A DNA stretch of 64,000 bases, taken from contig OX411555.1 in the NCBI GenBank assembly GCA_948146395.1, forward strand, positions 57,040,187-57,104,186, in the 5' to 3' direction. Below, one piece after another: positions 1-11,484 of this stretch. The position numbers and the translations under genes were made by a program. Under the pieces are notes generated by a model that saw only the letters and a program-made list of their open reading frames with translations, was not told where the DNA came from and made no database searches. This DNA comes from Fragum whitleyi (taxonomy: Eukaryota > Mollusca > Bivalvia > Cardiida > Cardiidae). Position 1 is the first letter of the stretch. The number at the start of each line of letters is the position of its first letter.

Positions 1-299
1 AGTAGAATGGCCCCAATGAAACATCTTCCGTGCCTGTCGCATTTGGTATTCGCCAATATTCGCTCCTGAGACAGACGGATACGATACCTTTTCGCTGGGA
101 ATAAGATATTTGGTTCACCGAATATTTGAGTGTATCCCTACAGCCCTACTTCAGCCACCACAATTTTACAGAAAAATGTTAATAGCGGCGTTCATCCCTA
201 TTCAAATAAAAGGTACAAGAAAGGTTGTATATGTACATGTAAAACACGTGTCGTATGATTCTTAAAACCCGTCTCGAGACTTACTGTCGCTTGTTGAAA

Positions 300-1560
300 A
301 GTTATGTAAAACCGCGTTTAGTCTTTGTCCTACTTTATCACCCAATCAGACTGCTGGATTTTTATAATTTCTGATGGTTTATTTTCCATAAACTAATCAG
401 CTGAGGTTTATTTTGATCATTATTTCATTTAAACGTCAAGGTTTATTTGTTATTCCACGCATGCGTACATACTAAACTCTACCCCCTCATGGATATGCAA
501 CGCGCACGTGAAAAGTAGAGGAGAAAATCGTGATACCCGTGCACATGTTGCATACCCCATATTCTTCTCTGATTTGGACCTGGTTGTGCGTGACATGGTC
601 TGTCCATTTGTTGGCATGTGGTTTAACCCCGATTTCAACATTATTACAGTTATATCTCAATGGCTGGCGCACCTACCCTTAGTTGGTTCGCTAACTAAAC
701 ATTTATGTACTTATGTGTTTCTGTATGTGTCGACAAACTTTTTATCGTTTCATTTTTTGAAATGTCTTTGTCTATGGCTAAACAGTTTAGTTTACTTACG
801 TTAGTAAGCCGTTCTTTGGCAATGACCAAATTTGAGTTGTTGTTTTGTAAGGTTAAGTTCATCTGTCCTTGTATACATATTTTTGTTCATATATAGTTCG
901 GAGGTCATTGTCAAGTCAATAAAAACAATTAATACTGCATTATTTATTATCGGTAATAGCTCATTAGAAAGCCTCGTGCATATTACAACAACACCGTATT
1001 TGGAAAGAACGGGAGTTCACTTTGTAATAAATATAACTGGCTTATTCCGTGTTAATCGTGCCATATGCTGTCAATTATATTAAGCGCGATAAAAAGACTA
1101 AATTAAACGCTTATAATTGAAAATTACACGATTTAGTCTTTGTCCTACTTTTTCATCCAATCAGAAGGCTGGAATTCGAATTTATTTGATGGTTTCTATT
1201 CCATATACTTTCGAGACGAGGTTTGACGAGACTTGACCTCTCATAAAAATCAGACATATTTTGGTAGCACGTGTAATAAAGAGTCGAAAATTATCAGATT
1301 TTCGGTTCGTATAAAGAATTGAGGTCATTGACAGCTCAATAAAGCCAAACTATACTTTATATTTTATCATCTGTAATGTCTCCTTAAAAAGCCTTGATAT
1401 TCACGTGCATATTTCAATACCTCCATATTTGGGAAGAAAGGGGCGTTTTATTGTAATAAATGTATCCGGCTTATTCCGTTTAAATCGTGCAATATGCTGC
1501 CAATAACATAAGGCGCGGGAAAAAGACTAAGTCAGTTAAACGCTAATAATTGAAAATTAA
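300..1560. repeat. Diverged tandem duplication, period about 420 bp
   Basis: Two block types alternate. Block X, with TTTAGTCTTTGTCCTACTTT and then CAATCAGA, lies near 315-408 and 1131-1221. Block Y, starting GAGGTCATTG and ending in a run with GGCTTATTCCGT, lies near 900-1130 and 1318-1530. The order X, gap, Y, X, Y fits a partly decayed tandem array. No coding potential is seen. The relation is direct from the sequence; the element class is unknown. Confidence 0.75.
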
Positions 1561-1644
1561 ACGCTTTAAACAGCCTCAGTCGGTCGCTTCGCTCCCTCCT
1601 TTCGGCTGTTTAAATCGTTTAATTTTCAATTATTAGCGTTTAAC
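1535..1644. repeat. Long hairpin, arms about 41 bp
   Basis: The left arm begins GTTAAACGCTAATAATTG and the right arm ends CAATTATTAGCGTTTAAC. The arms pair almost fully through GGCTGTTTAAA at the inner end. The loop is a GC-richer stretch (CGGTCGCTTCGCTCC). The same ACGCTTATAATTGAAAATTA arm motif ends the preceding tandem unit at about 1108-1128, so the hairpin may be the terminus of that unit. Confidence 0.8.
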
Positions 1645-1755
1645 TATTACTTCTAATGACACAAGATGTCTTGATGTGTCATTCGTCTCAACTCGGCCGA
1701 TTTTGTAACCTACATTTAAATCGGAGACGTCGGAGATCGCCCGAGTATTGCCGAA

Positions 1756-1861
1756 TGTAAGTTCAAGAGGACACGACCTAAATAAACACATATTTCCGGC
1801 TAATTACTACAAGTTTCACCAGCGAAGGCTTGGGTAAAAAACATAGTATCTGTCCCTACGG
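1756..1861 (+). repeat. Left part of repeat R, split by the Helentron-like element
   Basis: It matches the minus strand of about 33820-33925 (shared AATAAACACA, ATTTCCGGC, AATTACTACAAGTT, AGCGAAGG, ACATAGTATCTGTC). The match stops at 1861, where TTTTTAGCTCC begins, and resumes at 3114. The sequence therefore shows one repeat broken by an insertion. Confidence 0.8.
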
Positions 1862-3113
1862 TTTTTAGCTCCACTGGCCGAAGGCCAGCGAGCTATTGTC
1901 ATGGCGGTGTGTCCGTCGTGCGTGCGTCCGTCCGTCCGTGCGTCCGTGCGTCCGTGCGTCCGTGCGTAAACTTTTCTTTAAACATCTTCTCCTCCAAAAC
2001 CTATGGGCGGATTTTGATGAAACTTGGTAGAAATGTTCCTTGGGTGACCCTCTTCTAAAATTGTTAAAGAAATTTTGATTGACCCCCAAATATGGGCGTG
2101 GCAGGGCGTGGCATTTTTTCACTTTGAAATCTTTAAAAATCTTCTCCTCCCAAACCATTGGGCCAATTTCAATGAAACTTGGCATGGATGTTCCTTGGGT
2201 GACCCTTTACCTAAATTGTTCAAGAAATTTTGATTGACCGCCAAATATGGGCATGGCAGGTTGGGGCTTGTTTTGAGCCCAAAATCTTTGAATGACATCT
2301 CCTCCTGAACCACTGGGCCGATTTCAACCAAACTTTACCAAAATGTTCCTGGGGTGACCCTTTACCTAAATTGTTCTAGAAATTTTGATTGACCCCCAAA
2401 TATGGGCGTGGCAGGGTGGGGCTTATTTTGAGCCCGAAATCTTTGAATGACATCTTCTCCTGAACCACTGGGCCGATTTCAACCAAACTTTACCAAAATG
2501 TTCCTGGGGTAACCCTTTTCAAAAATTGTTCCTGAAATTTTGATTGGCCCCCAAATATGGGCGTGGTAGGGCGGGGCTTATCTGAGCCCGAAATCTTTGA
2601 ATGACATTACCTCCTGAACCATTGGGCCGATTTCAATGAACCTTTACCAGAATGTTCCTTGGGAGACCCTCTCCAAAAATTGCTCTCAAAATTTTTATTG
2701 GCCCATAAATATGGGTGTGGCAGGGTGGGGCTTATTTTGAGCCTGAATTCTTTGAAGGACATCTCCTCCTGAATCACTGGGCTGATTTCAATGAAATTTT
2801 ACAAGAATGTTCCTTCTGTTACCCTTTTCAAAAATTGTATGCAAAATATTAATTAGCCCTTAAATATTGGCATGTCAGGGTGTGGCTTATTTTGAGCCCG
2901 AAATCTTTGAACAACATCTCCTGATGAAGGTTGGGCCAATTTCAATGAAACTTGAGAATTTTGGTGCAATGTGAGCCATACCCAGTTAATTAATATAAAA
3001 TAGGTCTTAAGAGATTTCAAAGTGTTGTTTTCATTCAAAGAAAGATTCATTTTATGCAAGTCTAATGATGTTAAAGCCAGTGAAGCGATACAGGCCCTCT
3101 TGGGCCTCTTGTT
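1862..3113 (+). mobile_element. Helentron-like non-autonomous element (HINE/pearl-like), complete copy 1
   Basis: It starts TTTTTAGCTCC, followed by a perfect hairpin CTGGCC-GAA-GGCCAG (1874-1888) and a CGTCCGTG-type tract (about 1915-1965). The core is about eight diverged tandem units of roughly 140-150 bp, each with an ATGTTCCTTGGGTGACCC-like and an AAATATGGGCGTGGCAGG-like segment. It ends with a hairpin AGGCCC-TCTT-GGGCCT (3092-3107) and CTTGTT. CACTGGC at 1872 is inverted as GCCAGTG at 3076, a subterminal inverted repeat. This layout matches what is known of HINE and pearl elements; the assignment is inference. No protein is encoded. Confidence 0.75.
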
Positions 3114-3420
3114 AGACGCAAACTTTGTTTTTGCTCTAAACCCTCGACAAGCTTACGCCGATCAAAAATTCCCTTGATAAACATTGCAAGATCATTTTGT
3201 GTTTTTCAAGGCGAATTTTCATTATCTTCAATTGATGAAGAATAGTAGTATCATGCCATTAAGGAATAAAACAGTGATTTTGCGGAGAAAAATCTTGAAA
3301 GATACTAAATTGAATCTTAAGAGGCACTACTTTATTTCAAATGTATTAACATCCTACAGGATTTTCCTGACATGGTATATAACACTGGTGAACGACGTTC
3401 GTTCACCAAAAAATGAGTTT
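3114..3420 (+). repeat. Right part of repeat R, ending in a hairpin
   Basis: It is homologous to the minus strand of 33495-33815 (CAAACTTTGTTTTTGCTCT, TTACGCCGATCAAAAATTC, TTCATCA/TTGATGAAGAAT). The distal end is a hairpin, GGTGAACGACGTTCGTTCACC near 3387-3408 (described in two arms: GGTGAACGA and TCGTTCACC). Open reading frames here are not conserved between copies. Confidence 0.8.
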
Positions 3421-3684
3421 TCTGTGAATCCTTGAAACAAATATGGGAAAAAGAGTTTTGACAAAGCAGTGAGCGAATGAGGAATGGTGTCAGAAGTAAG
3501 TACCTATGTGTAGGAATTTAAAATGACCTGTTCAAGACTAAGAAAATCTTTCAAAAGTGAAAAGTTTCGATCCCGGTCATCCTGCGCATTCTGGTACTTT
3601 TGGAACTAAGGTGAATAAAGCGAAAGCGAATAAACATGGAGAAGCCTAGCGCGCCACAATTGCATTTGGTATCTTGGTCGCTAG

Positions 3685-3860
3685 TACAGTTAAAAACATC
3701 GTCAAATTAACACTCATTTCGATCAAAATCTTTGCAAATCATTCACTCAGCGATCCATTCATTCATTCCAAGCACTCACTCAAATCGATCAAAAACGCTT
3801 TCGAAATCGCTCAAGACGATCAATATTTAATTCAAATCGATGAAATTTTTCTTCGATTAT
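3685..3860 (+). mobile_element. Tc1/mariner-like MITE, family A, left half
   Basis: It begins TACAGTTAAAAACATCGTC, a variant of the family A terminus TACAGTTAACAACATCGTGA, and continues with the typical ATTCATTCATTCCAA and CACTCACTCAAA segments. The right terminal repeat is missing. Confidence 0.75.
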
Positions 3861-3879
3861 AATTCCTTCCATGGCGATC

Positions 3880-4830
3880 AATAATTTTTCAGATCGCAGG
3901 AAAACATTTATATTTTTCGCGGGAAAAATATTCTCTGTGTATTCACGGTGTTCATGGCGATGGTACGGAGCTCCTTCCACTCTCCCGTGTTAATTCTACT
4001 GCGCTTCCTCGGGCGATTAAAAGCGTTCCTACTGCGTCACTGCGGTCCTACGGCGCTTTTACTTCGCTAGTTGAGATGCTACGACGTTCGCACCGTGTTC
4101 TCGTTGCGAGTCTCTGCGTTCTCGCACCGATTTTACTGCAATGTTCGAGTACTTGAGACATTGTAAATATGAATTATCACTACTTATCAGTTCCTGGTTG
4201 GTTTTGTAACTGTAGATAAGCCTACTAAAGCACGAAAATGATAAAAGATTAAATGTAAAACTGTAAAAACGTTCCAAATAAGAATATACTTTTTAACTTT
4301 ATCATTCTTAAGCTGTTGTATCTAGGTTTACTGGATCAACATTGATGCTTTTCAACGCTCGTTACCATTAAATAAATGTCTTTATTGCAATCAGAATATG
4401 TAGACATTTTGTCTTGGAGCCAACAAATCTGAACATCGTTGTAGGAACGCCATAAGAGCGCAGTTAGGCCGTCATGAAATTGGATAGATCGCGGTATAGT
4501 CGCTGCACAAGCCGAACTACTTATTTAGGTCGTTTCACCGCTGCGATGTTACGGCGCTGTCGCGGAGCTTTCACGGCGCTGTTGGTGTTGCCATGGTGCG
4601 GCTGCTGCGATTTTCATGACGTTCTTAGTTTGATCTCACATCGATTATTTATGCATGCTCAAAGTGCGTGCCGTGGAGTCGCACTCTTTGTAGACTTACG
4701 GCGTTGTAGACGATTGCACGAGTTTCCCACTTTGATCTCACTGTGACCTTGCTGCGACTAATGCAACGTCACGACATTCCCACTGCGCTCTTGAAATTTT
4801 CAGATCGTCGCAAGAACGATGTGACATCGC
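3880..4830. other. GC-shifted island, unidentified
   Basis: Two stretches (about 3990-4140 and 4440-4830) are richer in GC and in repeated CTGCG and GGCGC words than their surroundings; the part between is ordinary AT-rich DNA. A short inverted pair, AAAGCGTTCCTAC near 4021 and GTAGGAACGC near 4441, suggests a degraded inverted-repeat element. Small open frames are present (about 4474-4746), but nothing in their translation is recognisable. Function unknown. Confidence 0.3.
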
Positions 4831-5110
4831 CGCCCAATTGTGTCAGGCATTTTAATTAGTGTTCTCTTTTTCAGAGGATTGTAATCGGGTTGAAAAATAT
4901 GAATTATTCACGAGGTAATTTTTTTTAAATCAAATTGAGTCAACACATGAAATGAAACTTACAGAAGTATAATTCAAATAGCATAAACCAGAATGCCCGC
5001 TTATCATAGTCGGCTCAGCGTTAACAGCGATAACAACAAAATCAAAGACTTATCGTTCAAATGTGTGACTACACTGCAGCACAAATTCTTAATATCGTTG
5101 GTTTTCTTCC

Positions 5111-5157
5111 AAAACCTCGTTACTACAGCTTTACACAAGCTGTAGTTACGAGGTTTT
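5111..5157. repeat. Short palindrome, family H
   Basis: AAAACCTCGTTACTACAGCT pairs with AGCTGTAGTTACGAGGTTTT around a short loop. Related palindromes are at 7724-7761 and 21494-21546. Confidence 0.85.
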
Positions 5158-5661
5158 AGAAGACAAGCGACGATATTCGGATTACCGACGCTGGACTATC
5201 GACGAAAGAAACAAGAGATATGCTCTTTACGACTTCCTACTCGCTTCCGCAATTAAACATGAAACATGTAGATTAACCCATAAATAATGTCAGATTGTCT
5301 ATAAAGGTCATCCACGTGATGTTTTAAGTAATCCCCCTTAAGTCTTGTTTGAAAGTACGTCCGTATTGTAATTAGCTTCTAGCAGTCTGGCAGAATAGGG
5401 TCTTCTTGTGGTTACAAATCACAGCATTTTGTCCATAAATAATTGCTTTTCGCTATCGTTGAAAAGCACCCATGAGATACCCAATCGTTATTGAATGATT
5501 GTAAATTTCATGTAAGTTGTGCGTGTCGTAGTAAAGGAACCTTACGCCTGCTTGCAGAACCTAACAACAGAGCACCAGGTATTTTAATGCATTACTTATT
5601 CTTTACCCCCGCCTACAAGCCTAGTTGAACTATTGACGTCCATACGTTTTCTCAACCATCT
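5158..5661. other. No gene seen
   Basis: AT-rich sequence without a recognisable ORF, RNA or repeat copy elsewhere in the window. Confidence 0.5.
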
Positions 5662-5793
5662 GCCCTGCGTTCAGGGTCACAAAACGGTGCAAACAGTTTT
5701 CCAATTATACCCCGCTTTGCACGCATATGCACGTGCAAAGCGGGGTACAATTGGAAAACTGTTTGCACCGTTTTGTGATTCTGAACGCAGGGC
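5662..5793. repeat. Near-perfect hairpin, arms about 62 bp
   Basis: The left arm begins GCCCTGCGTTCAGGGTCACA and the right arm ends TGAACGCAGGGC; the tip is CACG-CATATG-CACGTG. A diverged full copy lies at 49509-49620 and a right arm only at 58356-58422. It is a foldback MITE by structure. The ORF running through it is a by-product of the palindrome. Confidence 0.85.
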
Positions 5794-6014
5794 TGGTGTC
5801 AGTTTGAGATTTCTTTGTATGACTTCAACATCCATGAACGGATCTCAAATTAATTTTGCACATTTTTTTCCATCATCCATAGACATGCTTTTTCAAAGAA
5901 ATATTTGTTATACTTATGTTAAGGTTACGGATCAATGTCAAATGAGCCTTTGCTTGTTATTTTCAATAATTTTATATCTGCGTGATATACAGACGGTGGT
6001 CAAAATAACAAAAT

Positions 6015-6172
6015 GCTATGAGAATATATGCTGGCCATCTGAAGAGACATTAAGACCACATCTATCTGTATGGCACAGAGTAAAGACTCAGCTGTACTGG
6101 CTGATCCGAGTCTTAATATTGATATTGCGCACATTTCAAATTGTTGGAAATGTCACGCACAGGCCCAAATGT
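6015..6172 (+). mobile_element. Family W MITE, right part
   Basis: It contains GCGCACATTTCAAATTGTTG followed by GAAATGTCACGCACAGGC, the right terminus of family W (better copies at 23198, 39543 and 60448). The left end is degraded. Confidence 0.65.
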
Positions 6173-6179
6173 TAAATTT

Positions 6180-7720
6180 TACTTAGTTCTACGCCTTGTT
6201 CTTGTACTCACATATTTGTAGGTGGATTCATATAATCATCAACAACTCTCGCCAAAGTCAAGTATAAAATTTGATATTGCCCGAAACAAAACTCCGACAT
6301 TATTATAGTGGATTTTGAACCGGTTTGGCAAAATTGTTCTTCATCATGACAAATGGTACATTTCAACTTGGTGTAGTAGAATATAGATTTACTGATTACA
6401 TCTACCTGTGCCATTTAACTTACATAATAAACAAGTTGTTAGTCATAGGTCAATGTCAATTTTAAGATATATATTGTCTGGAAAAAACAACAACACACTT
6501 TTGGCAACTTATTCTCAATGGTTCCTAGATGTTAGGGGTTTTTTTTAGACAATTTTTGATAGCATCGAGATCACGTGTCCACGCCAAAGGATTATATACA
6601 TGTGTACATTTAGCGTCAGGAACAATAAATCTTCATCAAAATGGCGGGTAAAGAAATATTTAGGAAGATTTGAGTTCCACTGTAAATATTTAAAACGCGA
6701 CTAAAACAGATTAAATGCTGAATCCATGGATGTAATAAAATACATGGAAACTAAAGTACAATGCAGATTTTAACGGAGAATATCAATATATTGAATTAAC
6801 TTGTTCAGATAAACATTCTATAGGCGCTTATTCATTCATTAATGTATTATGTTCAAGCGTCTTATTTTCTCATTTTCCTAGCTCCAAATTATCCAAATGA
6901 AGCTATAAGTGGGACATTAAGGAAAATCCCACACGCTCGTTATAAAGGAGGCATGATATATGTAAAAGTGCAAACTGTTCCATGACATCACATGATATCA
7001 CTTGATCTCATTTTTCTGCTAGAATTACCGATTTTCATGCAGACCAATGTCCCGTAAAATTCAATAAATGGCAACGTACTTTCTACATAGGGAGACCGAC
7101 AGCGTAAGAGGATTTAAACGCCTTAATATTATACTGATTTTATGTTAAGAAGATCTGTTTTTATTTTTTTCGAAAATCGTAAGATTGCAAGTGTCGAGGC
7201 TTTCCTTTGTTTTTAGAAAGTTCAAAAACTTTTATAAAAAAATTATTTATTATCTATTTAGGCATTTTGTTTTTCGACAAAGTTGGAGAACGAGAACCTC
7301 ATAATACAGTTTGTACATATAGGTTTTTAGTCAAGGCCAAAGCCAAGGACAAAGGTCAACTGGAGATATATTCTGTGTTCACTGTATAATGTGCAATTCA
7401 TGCTTATCTCAGCAAAACTCCCGCCTTGTACTTTGGCTTAAGATTGGAAAGGATGATAACAACTTACATCATTTATAATTTCAAAACACTATGGTATGGA
7501 TACTCTTTGGCATTGTCCATTCGAAACAATTCTCATCATCTTAACCAAAATCTTGTTAATTAGATGCCAATCTAAATTGTCGTACTTTCCAAAGGCGTAT
7601 CCAGGACTTTTAAATTTATACGCACTCAGAAGGCGACCACCAAAGAATATATGGGATAAAGGCGATTTGCGGACCCTCCGTCCGCTCCCTTTTTATGAAT
7701 TGAGCGTTGGTGAATAAACA
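6180..7720. other. No gene seen
   Basis: Unique AT-rich sequence. The short open frames here (for example 7207-7389 and 7496-7717) have no recognisable domain and do not exceed what such composition gives by chance. Confidence 0.5.
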
Positions 7721-7723
7721 AAA

Positions 7724-7761
7724 CAGCGTAACTACAGCTTAAATAAGCTGTAGTCTCGATG
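7724..7761. repeat. Short palindrome, family H
   Basis: GTAACTACAGCTT and AAGCTGTAGT pair around AAAT. It is a diverged copy of 5111-5157. Confidence 0.75.
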
Positions 7762-8640
7762 TTATGATATTTCATCAACGATATTTTTCAACAGAGGATT
7801 ATTCCATTTACGTACTTGCGTAAATTGCGTAATGGGAGTTACGCCCTTGCTTTCGAATCTGATTCACGTGATCTCCATCTGGAGCGTGCGTTGTTTTCTT
7901 ATCAGATTACAGGCATATATAAATTATTTTTCGTCGACCACCATGCTATATTCCATATTGATCATGTTCCCTTTAATAAGCTTACTGACAGGCTTTAAGT
8001 AGATTTTCCCGTAATTACAGGATATAATCAGTGAGCTTAGACGAGGAATGGGGAGAAAGTTATTAATTGAATTCCAAGATTAGGCATGTTGTTTACAGGT
8101 TTTATCTTACGGCTAGTAAAGTGGTTAAGCTGAAAAGTAATTGACTAGGCGACTCTTTGAGTTCGGATAGCGGTTTCGTCTCAAAAAAAAAGTTTTAAAG
8201 AATTTAGTCCTATTTGGCTGGTTTATGAATGACTCGGTGTTCAATTGTAATAAAAAAAACTACGCGCCAAATTAAATATTATATGAGCCTGTACATGGCT
8301 TTTCAACAATTATACATTTTCGTGAACGGACAATATAGGGCGGTCGAGACGGCCATAATGTGATAAGAAGATTGTCCGTCAGTCTCAGGACACTTCGAGG
8401 CCTTAGCTTTATAAAGATGCACATGGTGACCATAGCCTTTACTTTGCACACTTTTTAAGTTGTTAGAAATGTAACGCACGGGCTGATTTCTTAGACAGTA
8501 ATCAACTGATTATTTTATTTTACTTCATGTTTAACTCGAATATAAAGATTCTGTTTGAAATCATTAGTCTACAAATGTTCGAAGACCATTTTTTCTCAAT
8601 TACAATATCTCTGTCGATGGTGGTGTGCGAAAAAACTCGA
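7762..8640. other. No gene seen
   Basis: No ORF with a recognisable product. A weak family W right end (TTTGCACACTTTTTAAGTTG then GTAACGCACGGGCTGA) may lie at 8440-8485. Confidence 0.4.
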
Positions 8641-8956
8641 AAGTATGTGTCTCGCAAAAAAAAAACACCATCTGAGAACTCCGTAAAATAAGTGTGACCC
8701 GTCACTCGAAAAGGGACCATCCGGTTAGTGCGTAAAGTGTCGACCCCAGTCAGACTGCGCGGATTGCGCAGACTGACTAGGGTCAAAACTTTTCGCACCT
8801 TGCTTATTTTCTGAAACTAGAACGACCAATCTACCTTCCCGTGAAAGATTTTTTTTAATTGCGACCTCTGGGTGACCTATGCTGGACCAAATCTCTTTTT
8901 TAAAATATTTATCTTACATAATTCCCAGATGGTCCCATTTCGCGTGACGGGTCACA
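8640..8956 (+). mobile_element. Family T MITE with a nested terminus
   Basis: A copy runs from GTGACCCGTCACTCGAAAAG at 8693 to the inverted end CGCGTGACGGGTCAC at about 8953. It carries an internal hairpin CAGTCTGCGC / GCGCAGACTG-like near 8750-8780. Just upstream (8668-8690), ACCATCTGAGAACTCCGTAA is the right-end segment of another copy, so two copies are nested or abutted. Confidence 0.8.
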
Positions 8957-9039
8957 AATATTTAACATCGTTTCAAATGGAAATCAACTGGAGGTAGCAT
9001 TTGAAAAAAATCATGAAGAGTGTACGATACTTAAAGATA

Positions 9040-9150
9040 CACTAAGAAGGGACGATCATTAAAGATTAATAAAATAAGCCAAGTGCGAAAAGGTTTCGAA
9101 CCTAGTCAGCCTGCGCTCTCCATGCAGACTGACTATGGTTGACATATTAC
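9040..9150 (+). mobile_element. Family T MITE fragment
   Basis: It keeps AAGTGCGAAAAGGTTTCGAA and the internal hairpin around CTAGTCAGCCTGCGCT and GCAGACTGACTA. The termini are lost. Confidence 0.6.
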
Positions 9151-9199
9151 GTACTATCCATACGAACCACTTTCGTTTAACGGTAACATTTTGTCTTTG

Positions 9200-10241
9200 A
9201 CTAGAAATTTCTCGCATCGTTTCGATCGAGGACATCGAAATATGCACGGAAGCTCTATTCGAAATATATTATGTGATGCCAGGCATTGTTTCCTTTGATC
9301 ATTTTGTATTATGCTTAGGCCACACGGGTATTATCATGTACTTTTTATGAATTCAAGATCTTAATTAGTTTTTTAGAGCCATAAACTTTTGACCCCAGTT
9401 TTTACACTGTATAAAAACAAAACCCTTAAAAGCTAATTAACGGCAACTAAATGCTACAAGTGCGTTTGACAGGCGAAAAGTGCCGATAGCTATCAGATTG
9501 TACCAACATACTGTTTGAATCAAGGCGCTGAATCGCACTTCAACGATTATCAATTAGCTGAGGAATCAAACATAAACTTGCATAGTTCAGTTTTGTAGTG
9601 GACGAGAAAATTTCACGTGACCCAACTGCATTAAGATGTTTGAATTGATAAGGTCATGAACAACTGTCGGTATCAACCTTAAAAGAATATGTTGATGGGT
9701 TCACATGTGTTTAACAAAATATTAATGCAACTTGTTTAGAATATTCCCAAGCCTCTTTACTTTAGAAATGTATTGGTCAACAAAAAATAGGGTTCATAAA
9801 TTCACTTGTTTTTTGTTTTTTCCAGTTAAAAAATGTTTGATTTCTGAATGTGTATCAGTGGGTTCTATTTTGTACCATCCTTAATCTTAAAGTATGACTT
9901 AGTACATATGCTTAATCAGTAGCAGGGACATTTGTAAACTAAATGTAAAAAAAAAAAAAAAAAAAAAATCGATTCGATTTTTTTTCAAATCTTTTGACTT
10001 ATTATATTTAGTATATATTTTTGTATTTTGAACCTTCCTTCACGCACAACACAAATTGTATCATAATTCTACGGAGAAAACTGCGTATTGAATTTGGATG
10101 CTGCTAATCCAGACACGTCCATAGAAAAGTTGATGAAGACTTAAATTGGTGGCTGTTGTACTCAGGTTCCTCTGTATGTTGTAAATATATCATTTGTTCT
10201 CAAATTTTACTATATTTTTCAAGTGTACGGACAGGTTACGT
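9200..10241. other. No gene seen; A-run at 9947-9968
   Basis: AT-rich sequence with a 22-A homopolymer at 9947-9968, which could be an old retroposon tail or slippage. No ORF of note. Confidence 0.5.
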
Positions 10242-10256
10242 TAATATTAAGAGTTA

Positions 10257-10528
10257 AGAGCCGCCACCAAAGCGCAGTTGGTTAGACAGAAGACTTCCAA
10301 TCTGGAAGTCGTTGGTTCGATCCCCGGTGGCGGCAAATATCCTTTCCGACGTTTGTCTCTCACCAATGGGTAGATAATCGTAAACCTATGTGAGATAGCA
10401 GTCGGAGGCTAGAAAAGGGTGTAATGGTAGTACAGATGAAAGAAATACCAAGAATCCATTGTTAGGTGCTCCGACCGCCGCGATATGACTGCGAAATTGT
10501 TGAAAGCGGCGTAAATTCATTTAAACAA
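10257..10528 (+). mobile_element. tRNA-derived SINE, full-length, with target-site duplication
   Basis: The head resembles a tRNA. GCCGCCA at 10260 pairs with TGGCGGC at about 10328. An A-box-like segment (GCGCAGTTGGTTAGAC) and a B-box-like GGTTCGATCC are present. The body runs to the tail block GTTGAAAGCGGCGTAAA. Perfect 15-bp duplications TAATATTAAGAGTTA flank it (10242-10256 and 10529-10543), which shows retrotransposition. The anticodon loop lacks U33 and the T-stem is mispaired, so it is not a working tRNA. It may belong to a bivalve V-type SINE family such as RUDI; this is a suggestion only. Other copies: 15790, 50049, 54963 and 62160. Confidence 0.9.
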
Positions 10529-10735
10529 TAATATTAAGAGTTACTTTTTAAAATGAAAATGTTGTGAAATCGGCATTACATCCTGTTTGTGTTAATTTTT
10601 CCAAAATGAACACTGAAGCTGCTAAATAACCCTGCAAAGACGGTACTAAATAAAAAGCAGGCAATCAGAGTTGTTTAAGAACGCAGGAGGGTTATCCCTT
10701 TTATTCGATTTTCAATATAGGAGCGGATACCAAAG

Positions 10736-11041
10736 ATACAAACAGCTAGCAACATCGAGAAATTGACAAGATGAATGATTTTGGAATGATTTTGGAACGA
10801 AATTGAATGAGTGAGATGAGTGAGTTTTGGGTGAAGTTCAAGGGAGGTAATCTAATATCGCTAATTTTGTTCACATTGAATTTATTTTGAATATAGTTTT
10901 CATCTTATCACTTTAAGTAAGTTTAGAGCGTTATTGAATAGTTTGAGTGAGTGTTTTGAGTGAATGAATAGAACGCTGCGTGAGCGACCTAGAATTGTGT
11001 TGATCGGAATCCTTGTCAATTTTACGAGGTTATTAACTGTA
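10736..11041 (-). mobile_element. Tc1/mariner-like MITE, family A, both ends
   Basis: One end reads ACAGCTAGCAACATCGAGAA and the other ATTTTACGAGGTTATTAACTGTA, given here in two parts: ATTTTACGAGG and TTATTAACTGTA. A GGGAGGTAATC segment near 10845 is half of the central palindrome seen in the 48473 copy. The ATTC-rich half lies on the right, so it is inverted relative to the copy at 3685. Confidence 0.8.
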
Positions 11042-11152
11042 CACAAGCATCTTTTATTCCTACAGCTGGTACAAAAAATTAGCATATTGCAAAAACGGAA
11101 CATTTTTACAAGAAAAGATATTGTGCCGGTATACATGTATAATGTCATATAA

Positions 11153-11340
11153 ACAGTTAACTACATCGTGAAATTTACTTTCTTCTCGATCAAAATTACT
11201 TCAAATCTCTCGCTCAGCGCTCAGTTAATTAATAAATTAATTAATTAATTAATCAGTTATTTCTTTCATTCATTCATTCATTCCTACCACTCACTCAAAA
11301 CATTCAAAAACGCTCCAAACTCATAGAAAAAGATAGTATC
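11153..11340 (+). mobile_element. Tc1/mariner-like MITE, family A, half copy
   Basis: It starts ACAGTTAACTACATCGTGAA and carries an expanded TTAA-rich and (ATTC)n stretch at 11224-11284, then CACTCACTCAAAACATTC. There is no right terminus. Confidence 0.75.
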
Positions 11341-11484
11341 AAAGAGTATAGACGTTTTTTTTTTCTTCTTTTCTTGAGAGGGTGGATTTCAAATATTTCA
11401 AAACTTGAAAGTATTTAGAACATGTGTGGTGTTCTCTAGTTTTATAAGAAAAAATATTTTCATTCTCTGTTGAAAAGTATTAGG

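Noticed and set aside
1915..1965. CGTCCGTG tract as an independent microsatellite
   Set aside because: It recurs at the same place in several Helentron-like elements, so it is part of them.
5633..6175. 180-codon plus-strand frame
   Set aside because: It runs through a perfect hairpin and a MITE fragment, and its opening codon is not ATG. No domain is visible.
10260..10335. Possible tRNA gene
   Set aside because: Acceptor pairing and A/B boxes are present, but the anticodon loop lacks U33, the T-stem is mispaired, and the sequence continues into a SINE body with target duplications.
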